From positions 1-64,000 of the forward strand of contig CAWGCC010000027.1 in assembly GCA_963820965.1 (NCBI GenBank): a stretch of DNA of 64,000 bases. The letters run 5' to 3'. A program made the translations under genes and the position numbers. Source of the stretch: DATEDA01 sp963820965. GTDB lineage: Bacteria; Pseudomonadota; Gammaproteobacteria; Burkholderiales; SG8-39. This document shows, piece by piece, positions 1-9,023 of the stretch. Numbering within the stretch: the first letter of the stretch is position 1; each line of letters opens with the position of its first letter. Below the pieces are notes generated by a model. That model ran no database searches and had not been told where the DNA came from. It saw only the letters and a list, made by a program, of their open reading frames with translations.

Positions 1-882
1 ACACCGTTCGAGCTCGCCGAACCGCGCTCGCTCCGCGAAGCGCTCGCGCTCCTCGACCCCGAGGACGCGGCGGTGTGCCCGATCTCGGGCGGCACCGCGG
101 TCATGCTCATGATGAAGGCGGGCGTCCTGCGGCCGCGTCGCTTGGTAAGCCTGCGCGCGATCGACGGCGGGCTCGCCGGGATCGGCCTCGAGGCAAACGG
201 CGAGCTGCGCATCGGCGCGATGACACCGCTCGCCGAGCTCGAGCGTTCCGACGCCGTTCGGCGCGGCTGGCCGGTCATCACGCGGACCTTGCGGACGCTC
301 TCCAACGTGCGGGTACGCAACGTCGCGACGATCGGCGGGCATCTCGCCCATGCCGATCCGCACCAGGACCTGCCGCCGGTGCTCGCCGCGCTCGGCGCGA
401 GCGTCAGCATCGCGGGCCCGAACGGCGAACGGACGATCCCGGTGGAAGCACTGAGCACCGGGTACTACGAGACGGTCCTCGCCCGCGACGAGCTGATCAC
501 CGCGGTCGCCGTCCCGCTGCTCGGGAAGAAGCGCGCCGCCTATCTCAAATGCACCACCCGCTCGGCCGACGACTGGCCGGCGCTCGGGATTGCGGTCGCC
601 ATCGAGACCGAGGGCGACGCGGGTGGCACGGCGAACGCCGTGGTCCGCGCGGCGACCGTCTTCATCGGCGCGGCCACCGACAGGCCGACGCGGCTCACGG
701 CCGCCGAGAGCATCCTGCGGGGGGCGCGCGCCGACGACGCGGCGCTCGCGCGCGCCGGGGACGCGGCGGCAGACGAGCTCGCAATCGTCGGCGACGCGCA
801 GGGCTCGGCCGCGTACAAGAAGCAGCTCGCGCGCGTCTATCTGCGGCGCGCGGTGCGCGCGGCGCTCGGGACTGCCACATGA
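1..882 (+). CDS. Xanthine dehydrogenase-type FAD-binding subunit (5' partial)
   Basis: Medium, FAD-binding subunit of a molybdenum hydroxylase of the xanthine dehydrogenase/CO dehydrogenase family; it passes electrons from the Fe-S subunit to the acceptor. The frame is open from base 1, so the start lies upstream of the window; about 293 residues are present, close to full family length. Visible FAD-binding motifs are ISGGTAVMLMMK near the start (family: GGT.L...MK) and TIGGHLAHADPHQDLPP (family: TIGGN.A.A.P.sDl.p). The stop overlaps the ATG of the next gene (ATGA), as in translationally coupled subunits. The exact substrate cannot be read from this subunit; the nearby guanine deaminase favours xanthine. 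Confidence 0.9.
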   Translation, partial: TPFELAEPRSLREALALLDPEDAAVCPISGGTAVMLMMKAGVLRPRRLVSLRAIDGGLAGIGLEANGELRIGAMTPLAELERSDAVRRGWPVITRTLRTLSNVRVRNVATIGGHLAHADPHQDLPPVLAALGASVSIAGPNGERTIPVEALSTGYYETVLARDELITAVAVPLLGKKRAAYLKCTTRSADDWPALGIAVAIETEGDAGGTANAVVRAATVFIGAATDRPTRLTAAESILRGARADDAALARAGDAAADELAIVGDAQGSAAYKKQLARVYLRRAVRAALGTAT

Positions 883-3179
883 AGCGAGCCAGCACGCCCA
901 CCGAGACCCCGCAGGTCGGCCGCGCGATCCCGCGGCTCGAGTCGTGGCAGAAGGTGACCGGACGGGCGGAGTACGTCCACAACCTGCGCCTTCCGGGGAT
1001 GCTCTACGGCAAGATCTTCCGCAGCACGGTCCCGCATGGGCGCATCAGGTTCATCAAGACTTCCGCGGCCGCGGCGGTGGGCGGCGTGTACCGCGTCGTC
1101 ACCGCCGACGACATCCGCGCCATCGTCCCCGAGCCCTACTACGGCCCGGCGTTCCACGACCAGCCGATCCTCGCGATCGACAAGGTGCGCTACGTCGGCG
1201 AGCCGGTGGCGGTCGTGCTCGCATCCGATCCGCACGTCGCCGAGGAGGCGGCGAGCCTCGTCGTCGCCGAGTACGAGGAGCTCCCGGCGGTCTACGACGA
1301 GATCGAGGCGATGACATCGCAAGCGATCGTGCACGAAGTGCTCAAGCCGGCCGGCACCTTCCCCGACCTGAAGCACTTGAAGGGGCGGACCAACACAAAC
1401 GTCGCGCTCGATTATCACCTCCGCCGCGGCGACGCCGCGCAGGCGCTGGCCGACGCCGATCGCGTCTTCGAGCACACCTTCCGCACCCAGCAGGTGATGC
1501 ATACGCCGCTCGAACCGCTCGTCTCGGTGGCCGAGTCGCGCGAGGATTCGCTCACGATCCACACCGCGTCGCAGAGCCCCTCCTTCGTCCGTATCGAGAT
1601 CGCGCGGCTCCTCGGCTGGCCCGAGAACCGCATCCGGGTCCGCGCGCCGTTCCTCGGCGGCGGTTTCGGCGCCAAGCTCTACATCAAGCTCGAGGCGCTG
1701 GTCGCCGTGCTTACGCTCCTCACCCGTCGCCCGGTGAAGGTGTCGCTCACGATGGAGGAGCAGTTTTTCACCATTACCAAGCACGCGACGACCTTCAGGA
1801 TCAAGAGCGGCGTGACGAAGGACGGGCGCATCACTGCCCGCGAATGCGAGGTGTGGTGGAACGGCGGCGCCTATGCCGACATCGGGCCGCGGGTGACGCA
1901 GAAGTCGGGCTTCACCGCCCCCGGCCCGTACGACATCGTACACGTCGCGATCGACTCCTACGCGCTCTACACGAACCTCCCGCCGGCCGGCGCGCTGCGC
2001 GGGTTCGGCATCCCGCAGCTCGTCTGGGCCTACGAGAGCCACACCGACATGATCGCGCGCGCGTTAGGGATGGACCCGCTCGCGTTCCGGCGGAAGAACC
2101 TCTTGCGCGATGGTCGCCCGCAGGCCACCGGGACAATCATGCAGGATGCGGCGCTCGGCAAGGTCCTCGACAGGATCGCGGAACTGATGGACTGGGAGCG
2201 GCCGTTCGACCGCGGCACCGGCCCCGTCCGCCGCGGCCGGGGCATCGCGATCGGCTTCAAGGCCTGCGTCGCGCCGACGACGTCGATGGCGATGGTCGCG
2301 CTCAACGCCGACGGGAGCTCGATCGTGTACTGCGGTACGGTCGACATGGGGCAGGGTTCCGACACCGCGATGGCGCAGATCGCGGGCGAGGTACTCCGCA
2401 CGCCCGCCGAGTCGGTCACGGTGGTCCACTCCGATACCGACGCGACGCCCTACGACATGGCGACGCTCGGCTCGCGGTCGCTCTTCCACATGGGCAATGC
2501 CGTCCGGTTCGCGGCCGAGGATGCGCGCGCGAAGCTCCGCGCGCTCGCGGTCGAGGCGGGGTTGCCGCCCGACACCGACGCGGCCCCCGCCGACATCTTC
2601 CGCAAGCGCTACGGCATGCAGGCAGGCAACGTGATCGGGACGGCGAGCTTCATCCCGAGCTACGCGCCGCCCGACTATGCGACCGGGCTGACGCCGAATG
2701 CGACGCCGTTCTGGATGGTCGGGGGCGCGGGCGTCGAGGTCGAGGTGGACACCGAGACGGGCCACGTGGGCATCGCCCGCTTGGTGAACGTGGCCGACGT
2801 CGGCACGCCGATCAACCCGAAGATCGTCGCCACGCAGATCTCCGGCGCATCGATCATGCAGCTCGGCTTCACCATGTTCGAGAAGATGACCTTTGAAGTC
2901 GGGCAGCTCCGCAACGCCTCGCTCGCCGACTACAAGATTCCCGGGCTGCACGACCTGCCGCGCGAGATCGTGAGCGAGGCGGTCGACGCCGTGCAGCACA
3001 CCGGCCCGTTCGGCGCAAAGGGCGTCGGCGAGACCGGCACGTTCGGGGTGTCGCCGGCGATCGCGAACGCGATTCATGACGCGGTCGGCATCCGGCTGAC
3101 GTCGCTCCCGCTCACTGCGGAGACCGTCTACCGCGCACTGTGCGCGGCGCGCGGCGAGCCGGTGGAGGACGATCGGTGA
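879..3179 (+). CDS. Xanthine dehydrogenase family molybdopterin-binding subunit
   Basis: Large, catalytic molybdenum-cofactor subunit, 766 residues from the ATG at 879, which overlaps the preceding stop. The N-terminal a/b-hammerhead domain contains VTGRAEYVHNLRLPGMLYGK; the Mo-cofactor region has the glycine-rich FLGGGFGAKLY; near the C-terminus KGVGETGTFG carries the glutamate that is the catalytic base in this family. I do not see the AYxCSFR loop that marks form I carbon monoxide dehydrogenase, so CO oxidation is unlikely. Followed by the Fe-S subunit with a GTGA overlap. With guanine deaminase downstream, xanthine or hypoxanthine hydroxylation is the best guess, but related aldehyde or aromatic hydroxylases share this fold. 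Confidence 0.9.
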   Translation: MKRASTPTETPQVGRAIPRLESWQKVTGRAEYVHNLRLPGMLYGKIFRSTVPHGRIRFIKTSAAAAVGGVYRVVTADDIRAIVPEPYYGPAFHDQPILAIDKVRYVGEPVAVVLASDPHVAEEAASLVVAEYEELPAVYDEIEAMTSQAIVHEVLKPAGTFPDLKHLKGRTNTNVALDYHLRRGDAAQALADADRVFEHTFRTQQVMHTPLEPLVSVAESREDSLTIHTASQSPSFVRIEIARLLGWPENRIRVRAPFLGGGFGAKLYIKLEALVAVLTLLTRRPVKVSLTMEEQFFTITKHATTFRIKSGVTKDGRITARECEVWWNGGAYADIGPRVTQKSGFTAPGPYDIVHVAIDSYALYTNLPPAGALRGFGIPQLVWAYESHTDMIARALGMDPLAFRRKNLLRDGRPQATGTIMQDAALGKVLDRIAELMDWERPFDRGTGPVRRGRGIAIGFKACVAPTTSMAMVALNADGSSIVYCGTVDMGQGSDTAMAQIAGEVLRTPAESVTVVHSDTDATPYDMATLGSRSLFHMGNAVRFAAEDARAKLRALAVEAGLPPDTDAAPADIFRKRYGMQAGNVIGTASFIPSYAPPDYATGLTPNATPFWMVGGAGVEVEVDTETGHVGIARLVNVADVGTPINPKIVATQISGASIMQLGFTMFEKMTFEVGQLRNASLADYKIPGLHDLPREIVSEAVDAVQHTGPFGAKGVGETGTFGVSPAIANAIHDAVGIRLTSLPLTAETVYRALCAARGEPVEDDR

Positions 3180-3676
3180 CGGCGGTGCGGACGATCCGCT
3201 TCCGGCTGAACGGCGAGCAGGTCGCGGCGCACATCGGCACGCACGAGAACCTGGTCGAGGTGCTGCAGGCCCGGTTCGGGCTCGGCGGCGCGCGCGAGAG
3301 CTGTGGGCAGGGGTTGTGCGGCTGCTGCACCGTGCTCGTGAACGGGCAAGCCGTCTCGGGATGCCTCTATCTCGCCGCGTTCGCCGACGGCGCCGAGGTG
3401 ACCACGATAGAGCACGCGCCGCAGGGGCAGGACCTGGATCCCGTTCAGGAGGCGTTCATCGAGGCGGGCGCGTTCCAGTGCGGGTTCTGCACGCCAGGGT
3501 TCGTGCTCATGACGCGCGAGCTCCTCGCCGAGCATGCCGACCCGGACGAGGAGGAGATCAGGCACTATCTCTCCGGCAATCTCTGCCGCTGCGCCGCGTA
3601 TCCGGAGATCATCGAGGCGGTGAAGCTGGCGGCGAAGAATAGGCGGATGCGACCGCGGACAGAGGAGGAACGGTAA
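3176..3676 (+). CDS. Molybdenum hydroxylase [2Fe-2S] subunit
   Basis: Small iron-sulfur subunit, 166 residues. It has the plant-ferredoxin cluster motif ESCGQGLCGCCTVLVNG and the second, C-terminal helical [2Fe-2S] motif formed by QCGFCTPGF and LCRCAAY. It carries electrons from the Mo centre to the FAD subunit. I chose GTG at 3176 because it overlaps the stop of the large subunit (GTGA); an upstream in-frame ATG at 3140 would extend the protein into the large-subunit gene. The stop codon TAA shares its last A with the ATG of the Bug receptor, so all four genes look co-translated. Confidence 0.92.
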   Translation: MTAVRTIRFRLNGEQVAAHIGTHENLVEVLQARFGLGGARESCGQGLCGCCTVLVNGQAVSGCLYLAAFADGAEVTTIEHAPQGQDLDPVQEAFIEAGAFQCGFCTPGFVLMTRELLAEHADPDEEEIRHYLSGNLCRCAAYPEIIEAVKLAAKNRRMRPRTEEER

Positions 3677-4638
3677 TGCGCGTGCTCGTTGCTATTGTTC
3701 AGGGTGCCTGCCTGTGCTTTGCGGCGGCGGCGTTCGCTCAGGACTACCCGTCGAAGCCGATCCGCGTCCTCGTGCCGTTCGCGCCCGGCGGCGCGGTCGA
3801 CACTACCGCCCGGATCCTCGCCCAGAAGATGACCGAGAGAGTCGGCTGGCAGTTCGTGGTCGACAACCGGCCGGGCGGCAACGGCTTCATCGCCACGACC
3901 GCCGCGACGAAGGCCGCCCCCGACGGCTACACGCTGCTGATGGCCCACACCGGCGAGTTCTCGGTCAACCCGGCGCTCTTCAAGGACGTGCCCTACGACC
4001 TCGACCGCGACTTCGTCGCGATCACGATGGTGAGCGACGGGCCGATGCTCTACCTCGCGAACAGCCAGGCCCCGTTCAACAACCTGAAGGAGCTCGTCGC
4101 AGCGGCCAAAGCAAAGCCCGGCTCGATCAGCTGGTCCTCCGCCGGGAACGGCAGCATCAACCACCTCGCCGGCGAGTGGCTCGCGCTCGCGGCGCAGATC
4201 CAGCTCCTCCACGTGCCATACAAGGGCGGCGCGCCGGCGGCGACGGCCGTCGCGGCCGGCGATGTCCAGTTCGGAGTCATCGCGCTGCCCGGCGCGACCC
4301 CGCACCTGAAATCCGGACGCGCGAAGGTGGCGGGGATCACGACCGCGAGGAAATGGACGCCCGAGCCGGCATGGAGCACGCCGCGCGATGCCGGGCTCGA
4401 CGTCGATGCCTCCATCTGGTCGGGTCTCTTCGCACCCAAGGGGACCCCGCAACCGATCGTTGACCGGGTGAACGCGGAGGTACGCAAGACGCTCGAGCAG
4501 CCCGATGTTCGCTCGCGCCTCGGCGATGCCGGTTTCGAGCCGGCCGGCATGTCCCAGGCCGACTTCGTCGCTCGGATCCGGAAAGACCTCGAGCGCTACC
4601 GCGAGATCGTCAAAGCGGCAGGGGTCAAGGCGGAATAG
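3676..4638 (+). CDS. Bug-family tripartite tricarboxylate transporter receptor
   Basis: Periplasmic solute receptor of the Bug family (TctC-like), 320 residues with a cleavable signal peptide ending near AAAFA and the hallmark mature start QDYPSKPIRVLVPFAPGG. Other family signatures are NRPGGNG, SPDGYTLL-like APDGYTLLM and HVPYKGGAPA. Such receptors bind carboxylates or other small polar ligands; many are encoded without the TctA/TctB membrane proteins, as here. The start overlaps the stop of the Fe-S subunit by one base (TAATG), so it belongs to the hydroxylase operon and may bind a purine or carboxylate linked to that pathway. The ligand is unknown. Confidence 0.92.
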   Translation: MRVLVAIVQGACLCFAAAAFAQDYPSKPIRVLVPFAPGGAVDTTARILAQKMTERVGWQFVVDNRPGGNGFIATTAATKAAPDGYTLLMAHTGEFSVNPALFKDVPYDLDRDFVAITMVSDGPMLYLANSQAPFNNLKELVAAAKAKPGSISWSSAGNGSINHLAGEWLALAAQIQLLHVPYKGGAPAATAVAAGDVQFGVIALPGATPHLKSGRAKVAGITTARKWTPEPAWSTPRDAGLDVDASIWSGLFAPKGTPQPIVDRVNAEVRKTLEQPDVRSRLGDAGFEPAGMSQADFVARIRKDLERYREIVKAAGVKAE

Positions 4639-4652
4639 CGTCGCGAGGTACC

Positions 4653-5984
4653 GTGGCCTCGAAGCCGGCGGTCACGGCGATCCGGGGCCCGGCGCTCACC
4701 TTCACCGGGGATCCGTTCCAGCACGGCCTCGAAGACACCCTGGTGTACGAGCCCGACGCCGTCGCCGCGATGGCCGAAGGGCGGATCACGCACTTCGGTC
4801 CGGCGAAGCGCGTCCGCCCCCTGCTGCCGCGCGGCACTGCGGTCGAGGATTACGGCCGCCGCGCGCTGATTCTCCCCGGCTTCATCGACTGCCACGTGCA
4901 CTACCCCCAGGTCCAGATGATCGGCGCGTACGGCGCGCAGCTTCTCGACTGGCTCGAAAAATACACGTTCGTGGCCGAGCAGCAGTACGCCGACCGGCGT
5001 CACGCCCGCGCGGCGGTGCGAACCTACCTCGCGGAGAACCTGCGCAACGGCATCACCACGGCGGCCGTGTTCGGCACCGTTCATCCGCAGTCGGTCGACG
5101 TGCTGTTCGAGGCGGCGGAGACACTCGATCTGCGGATGATCGCGGGCAAGGTGCTGATGGACCGCAATGCTCCCGAGGCGCTCCGCGACAGCGCGCAGCG
5201 CGGCTACGACGAGTCGAAGGCGCTGATCGCCAAGTGGCACGGCCGCGGGCGCCTCGCCTATGCGGTCACGCCCCGTTTCGCCGGATCGAGCACGCCGGCG
5301 CAGATGGAAGCCGCCGGCGCCCTGTGGCGGGAATCGCCGGGGACCTATCTGCAGTCGCACGTCTCCGAGAACCGGCGCGAAGTCGCCCGGGTGAAAGAGC
5401 TCTACCCCGAGCGCAAGGGCTACCTGGACGTCTACGATCACTACGGCCAGCTCGGACCGCGCGCGATCTACGGCCACGGCATCTGGCTCACCGAGGAGGA
5501 GCTCGCGCGCTGCCACGAGACCGGCACCGCGATCGCGCACTGCCCGACGTCGAACTTCTTCCTCGGCAGCGGGTGCCTGAACCTCGGGCTGACGTCGAAG
5601 AAGGAGCGGCCGGTCCGGGTCGGGCTCGCGACCGACCTCGGCGGCGGCACGTCGTTCTCGATCCTGCGGACGATGGGCGAGGCCTACAAGGCGGCGCAGC
5701 TCGCCGGCTACTCGCTTGCGGCCGGGCACGCGTTCTACCTCGCGACCCGCGGCGCGGCGCACGCGCTGTACCTCGACGACCGGATCGGCAGCATCGCGGC
5801 CGGCATGGAAGCCGACCTCGTCGTGCTCGACCTCGAGTCGACGCCGATCATCCGCTACCGGATGAAGTACGCCGGGAGTCTCGACGATGCGCTCTTCGTC
5901 CAGATGACGCTCGGCGACGACCGCGCGGTGCGGGCGACCTATGTCGCCGGTCGCCGCGTCTACGAGCGACGCGAGCGGGACTAG
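4653..5984 (+). CDS. guaD: Guanine deaminase
   Basis: Zinc amidohydrolase, 443 residues, deaminating guanine to xanthine in the cytosol. The metal-binding motif PGFIDCHVHYPQ is the guanine deaminase signature; further ligand motifs are SHVSEN, YGHGIWL, AHCPTSNFFLGSG and ATDLGGG (catalytic Asp). Start is GTG at 4653, 14 bases after the receptor stop. Its place behind a xanthine-dehydrogenase-type enzyme makes a coherent guanine to xanthine to urate route. Its stop codon overlaps the end of the convergent cardiolipin synthase gene by four bases. Confidence 0.9.
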   Translation: MASKPAVTAIRGPALTFTGDPFQHGLEDTLVYEPDAVAAMAEGRITHFGPAKRVRPLLPRGTAVEDYGRRALILPGFIDCHVHYPQVQMIGAYGAQLLDWLEKYTFVAEQQYADRRHARAAVRTYLAENLRNGITTAAVFGTVHPQSVDVLFEAAETLDLRMIAGKVLMDRNAPEALRDSAQRGYDESKALIAKWHGRGRLAYAVTPRFAGSSTPAQMEAAGALWRESPGTYLQSHVSENRREVARVKELYPERKGYLDVYDHYGQLGPRAIYGHGIWLTEEELARCHETGTAIAHCPTSNFFLGSGCLNLGLTSKKERPVRVGLATDLGGGTSFSILRTMGEAYKAAQLAGYSLAAGHAFYLATRGAAHALYLDDRIGSIAAGMEADLVVLDLESTPIIRYRMKYAGSLDDALFVQMTLGDDRAVRATYVAGRRVYERRERD

Positions 5985-7403
5985 AGCAGCGAATCGGCCA
6001 GCCGCGCGGCGTTCTGCGCGACTTTCGCGCCGAGCGGGCGGGCGGCCCAGGCGGCAGGCTCGAGCGGACGACTCGCGGCGATGTAGCGGGCCTGTACCGC
6101 TTCGAGCGCGCGCACGATCCGCTCGTCGTACACGAGCAGGCTCGCCTCGCAGTTGAGCGCGAACGAGCGGATGTCGATGTTGGTCGAGCCGATCAGCGCG
6201 ACCGACCGGTCGACGGTCATGTGCTTCGCGTGCAGGAAGCGCGGCTCGTAAAGGTGGATCGCGATCCCGGCCTCGAGCAGCTGCTCGTAGTACGAGCTCT
6301 GGGCGAGCCAGGTCAGTCGCTGGTTCGACCGCGCCGAGACGATGAGCCGCGTCTCCACCCCGCGCAGGCTGGCAGTGGCGAACGCCTGCAGGAACGCTTC
6401 GTCGGGAACGAAATAGGGCGTCGTGATCACGACCCGCTCGCGCGCGGCGTGGATCAGCGCGACGAGCGCCGACTGCCCGTTCTCGCGCCCGTAGCCCGGT
6501 CCGCTCGGCAGCATCTGCGCCGGCGACTCGCCCGCAGCGGCGATCCGCGGGAAGTGCCGCTCCTCGTGCGCGACGTGGCCGGTCTCGAAGTAGCGGTCGG
6601 CGAGGATCACCGCCTGGAGCTGCGCGACGACCGGCCCCTCGACCCGCGCCACCAGCTCCTCGTTGGGGCATCCGGGGATGAACTCCGGCTCGACGACGTT
6701 CTGGGAGCCGACGTAGCCGATCGCGCCGTCGATCACTGCCAGCTTGCGGTGGTTGCGGAGATCGAACCGCGCCGCTCCGCGGCGCAAGAGCCCGACCGGG
6801 AGCAGCGGGATCACTTCCACGCCGGCCGCGCGCAGGTGCCGGGCCGAGGCGGGCGAGGCCGCGCTTCGAACCGACCGCGTCGGCGAGCACGCGGGCCGTG
6901 ACGCCGCGCCGCGCGGCGGCGGCAATCGCCCCGGCCACGCGCCGCCCGACCGCGTCGTCCTCGAAGATGTACGTGAGGAGATGAACATGATCACGCGCGG
7001 CGTCGATGTCGGCGACGAGCCGCTCGATCGCACCGTCGTAGTCCTCGAGCAGCTCGACGCTGTTGCCGCCCCAGACCTCGAAGTCGCCGAGCCGCGCGAC
7101 GAGGTCGGCGGCGCGGGCGGCCAGCGGATCGAGCGCGACGGGTTCGATCGCGCGCTCGGCGCGCATCTCGGCCTGCGCCTCCCGGACGTAGCGCGAAGCG
7201 CGCGCCTGCTCCTCGATCCTGCGGTGCGGGTAGTAGATGCGGCCGAAGAGCCAGTAGACGACGAGCCCCGCGACCGGCCAGAAGAACACGAGGAGCAGCC
7301 AGGTGCGCGCGGCAGCGGGCGTGCGCCGCTGCGGCACGTACACGAGCATCGCGATGCGGATCACCCATTCGGCGGCGAGATACGCGGTAGCCCAGCTCAG
7401 CAT
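5981..7403 (-). pseudogene. cls: Cardiolipin synthase, frameshifted
   Basis: Membrane phospholipase-D-family enzyme that condenses two phosphatidylglycerols to cardiolipin. From ATG at 7403 (good AGAGG ribosome site) the protein starts with two membrane helices (MLSWATAYLAAEWVIRI, then TWLLLVFFWPVAGLVVYWLFG) and a PLD domain up to VLADAVGSKRGLARL; the frame then breaks near 6841-6846 and continues as RHLRAAGVEVIPLLPVGLLR. The downstream part holds the PLD signatures NHRKLAVIDG and HAKHMTVD, with the usual C-terminus. Removing one base from the GGCCCGG run restores LARHLRAAG, so this is a one-base insertion or a sequencing error. The rest is intact and nothing else suggests decay. Confidence 0.85.
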
Positions 7404-7464
7404 CGTCCTCTCCCGGCGCAGGCGGTAAACTTGCGCCGTCATTGTCGTCGCAAAGCGCCTCGTC

Positions 7465-7938
7465 ATGAGCTCCAGACCGTTCGAGGTTCTCGGCATCCAG
7501 CAGATCGCGATCGGCGGGCTCGACAAGGCGCGCCTCAGGCGGCTGTGGGTCGACACGCTCGGCCTCGCGGTGGCGGGCGACTACAGGAGCGAGCGCGAGA
7601 ACGTCGACGAGGACATCCTCGTCCTCGGCCATGGGCCGACGAAGGTCGAGGTGGATCTGATGCAGCCGCTCGACGCGGCGAAGAAGCCGGCGGTGCACGA
7701 GACACCGCTCAATCATGTCGGCCTCTGGGTCAACGATCTCAAGGCGGCGGTCGAATGGTTGACCGCGCGCGGCGTCCGGTTCGCGCCGGGCGGGATCCGC
7801 AAGGGGGCGGCGGGCCACGACATCTGCTTCATCCATCCGAAAGCGAGCGGCGATTTCCCGATCGCGGGCGAAGGCGTGCTGATCGAGCTCGTGCAGGCGC
7901 CGCCGGACGTGATCGCCGCGCTCGCGCCGGACGATTGA
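7465..7938 (+). CDS. VOC-family protein, methylmalonyl-CoA epimerase-like
   Basis: Vicinal-oxygen-chelate protein of 157 residues with two paired modules. The second module, NHVGLWVNDLKAAVEWL followed by AGHDICFIHPKA and GVLIELVQAP, closely follows methylmalonyl-CoA epimerase and related VOC enzymes. Metal ligands appear to be H in NHVGL and E in LIELV; the first-module His normally found in DHIxIAV is replaced by Gln (IQQIAIG). It could racemise methylmalonyl-CoA for the mutase encoded at 16584-18744, which has no epimerase in its own operon, but the His to Gln change and the distance leave this open. A Bug receptor follows after 21 bases. Confidence 0.7.
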   Translation: MSSRPFEVLGIQQIAIGGLDKARLRRLWVDTLGLAVAGDYRSERENVDEDILVLGHGPTKVEVDLMQPLDAAKKPAVHETPLNHVGLWVNDLKAAVEWLTARGVRFAPGGIRKGAAGHDICFIHPKASGDFPIAGEGVLIELVQAPPDVIAALAPDD

Positions 7939-7959
7939 CCGTAAGGAGAGGGGGGAACG

Positions 7960-8916
7960 ATGAGGAGAATCCTGGTCCTGTTCGCGGCGCTCGCCGCCGC
8001 GGTTTCGGCCCACGCCCAGCAATGGCCGTCCAAGCCGATCCGCATGGTCGTGAACTTCCCGCCGGGCGGCGCTGCGGACCAGATCGCACGGGCCGTCGCT
8101 CCGCCGCTCGGCGAAGCGCTCGGCCAGCCCGTCGTGGTCGAGAACCGGCCGGGGGCGAACGGCAACATCGGCGCGGAAGCGGTGGCGAAATCGCCGCCGG
8201 ACGGGTACACCCTCCTCATGTCCTCGGGCGGTGCGTTCTCGGTCAACCCGCACCTCTACACGAAGCTCCCGTTCGATCCGCTGAAGGATTTGGAGCCGAT
8301 CGCGGCGGCGGCGCGGATCCTCGTATTCCTCGTGGTGAAGCCCGACCTTCCGGCGAAGACGGTCGAGGAGTTCGTCGCGCTCGCGCGCGCGAACCCGGGC
8401 AGGCTGAGCTACGGCTCGCCGGGAAGCGGCAGCTCGCCGCACATCGCCGGCGAGATGTTCAAGCGCGCGGCGAAGATCGACGTCGTCCACGTGCCGTACA
8501 AGGGGGCAGCGCCGGCGCTCACCGATCTTCTCGGCGGCCAGCTCGACTTCATGTTCGACCCCGGCATCGGGCTCGGCCAGGTGCGGGCGGGGAAGCTGCG
8601 GCTGCTGGCGGTCGGCAGCCCGAAGCGCTCGCCGCTCTTCCCCGACGTACCGACTGTCGCCGAGGCGGGGATAGTCGGGTTCGATGCCGACTCGTGGTTC
8701 GGCTTCTACGCGCCGGCGGGGCTGCCGCCGGACATCGCCGTGCGGCTCAACCGCGAGCTGAACCGCGCGCTGCAGACCCAGGCGGTGCGCGACCGGATCA
8801 CGGCGATCGGCGGCGAGCCGGTGGCGATGAGCGCGGCGGAGTTCGCCGAGGTGCAGCGCAAGGACCGCGAGCGCTTCGGCACCGTCGTGCGCGAGGCCGG
8901 GATCAGGCTCGATTGA
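7960..8916 (+). CDS. Bug-family tripartite tricarboxylate transporter receptor
   Basis: Secreted receptor of 318 residues; signal peptide through AAAVSAHAQ, mature start QWPSKPIRMVVNFPPGGAAD, then NRPGANGNIG, SPPDGYTLL and HVPYKGAAPAL. The ribosome site AAGGAGAGG lies upstream of ATG 7960. No TctA or TctB is nearby. It lies 21 bases behind the VOC gene and is probably cotranscribed with it, but the ligand cannot be predicted. Confidence 0.92.
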   Translation: MRRILVLFAALAAAVSAHAQQWPSKPIRMVVNFPPGGAADQIARAVAPPLGEALGQPVVVENRPGANGNIGAEAVAKSPPDGYTLLMSSGGAFSVNPHLYTKLPFDPLKDLEPIAAAARILVFLVVKPDLPAKTVEEFVALARANPGRLSYGSPGSGSSPHIAGEMFKRAAKIDVVHVPYKGAAPALTDLLGGQLDFMFDPGIGLGQVRAGKLRLLAVGSPKRSPLFPDVPTVAEAGIVGFDADSWFGFYAPAGLPPDIAVRLNRELNRALQTQAVRDRITAIGGEPVAMSAAEFAEVQRKDRERFGTVVREAGIRLD

Positions 8917-9023
8917 GCATGGCGCGCCGGATTTGAACGGTCGCCGCTGCCTTCGCGGCGTGCGCCGCGTGCCCGAGACGGCCTGATCCCCATCGCGCAG
9001 GGGATTTCGATACCATCCGTGCG

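Noticed and set aside
75..878. Extension of the Mo subunit upstream to 75 in the same frame
   Set aside because: The extra residues are Arg/Ala-rich shadow translation of the FAD subunit; the ATG at 879 overlaps the FAD-subunit stop and begins the conserved sequence.
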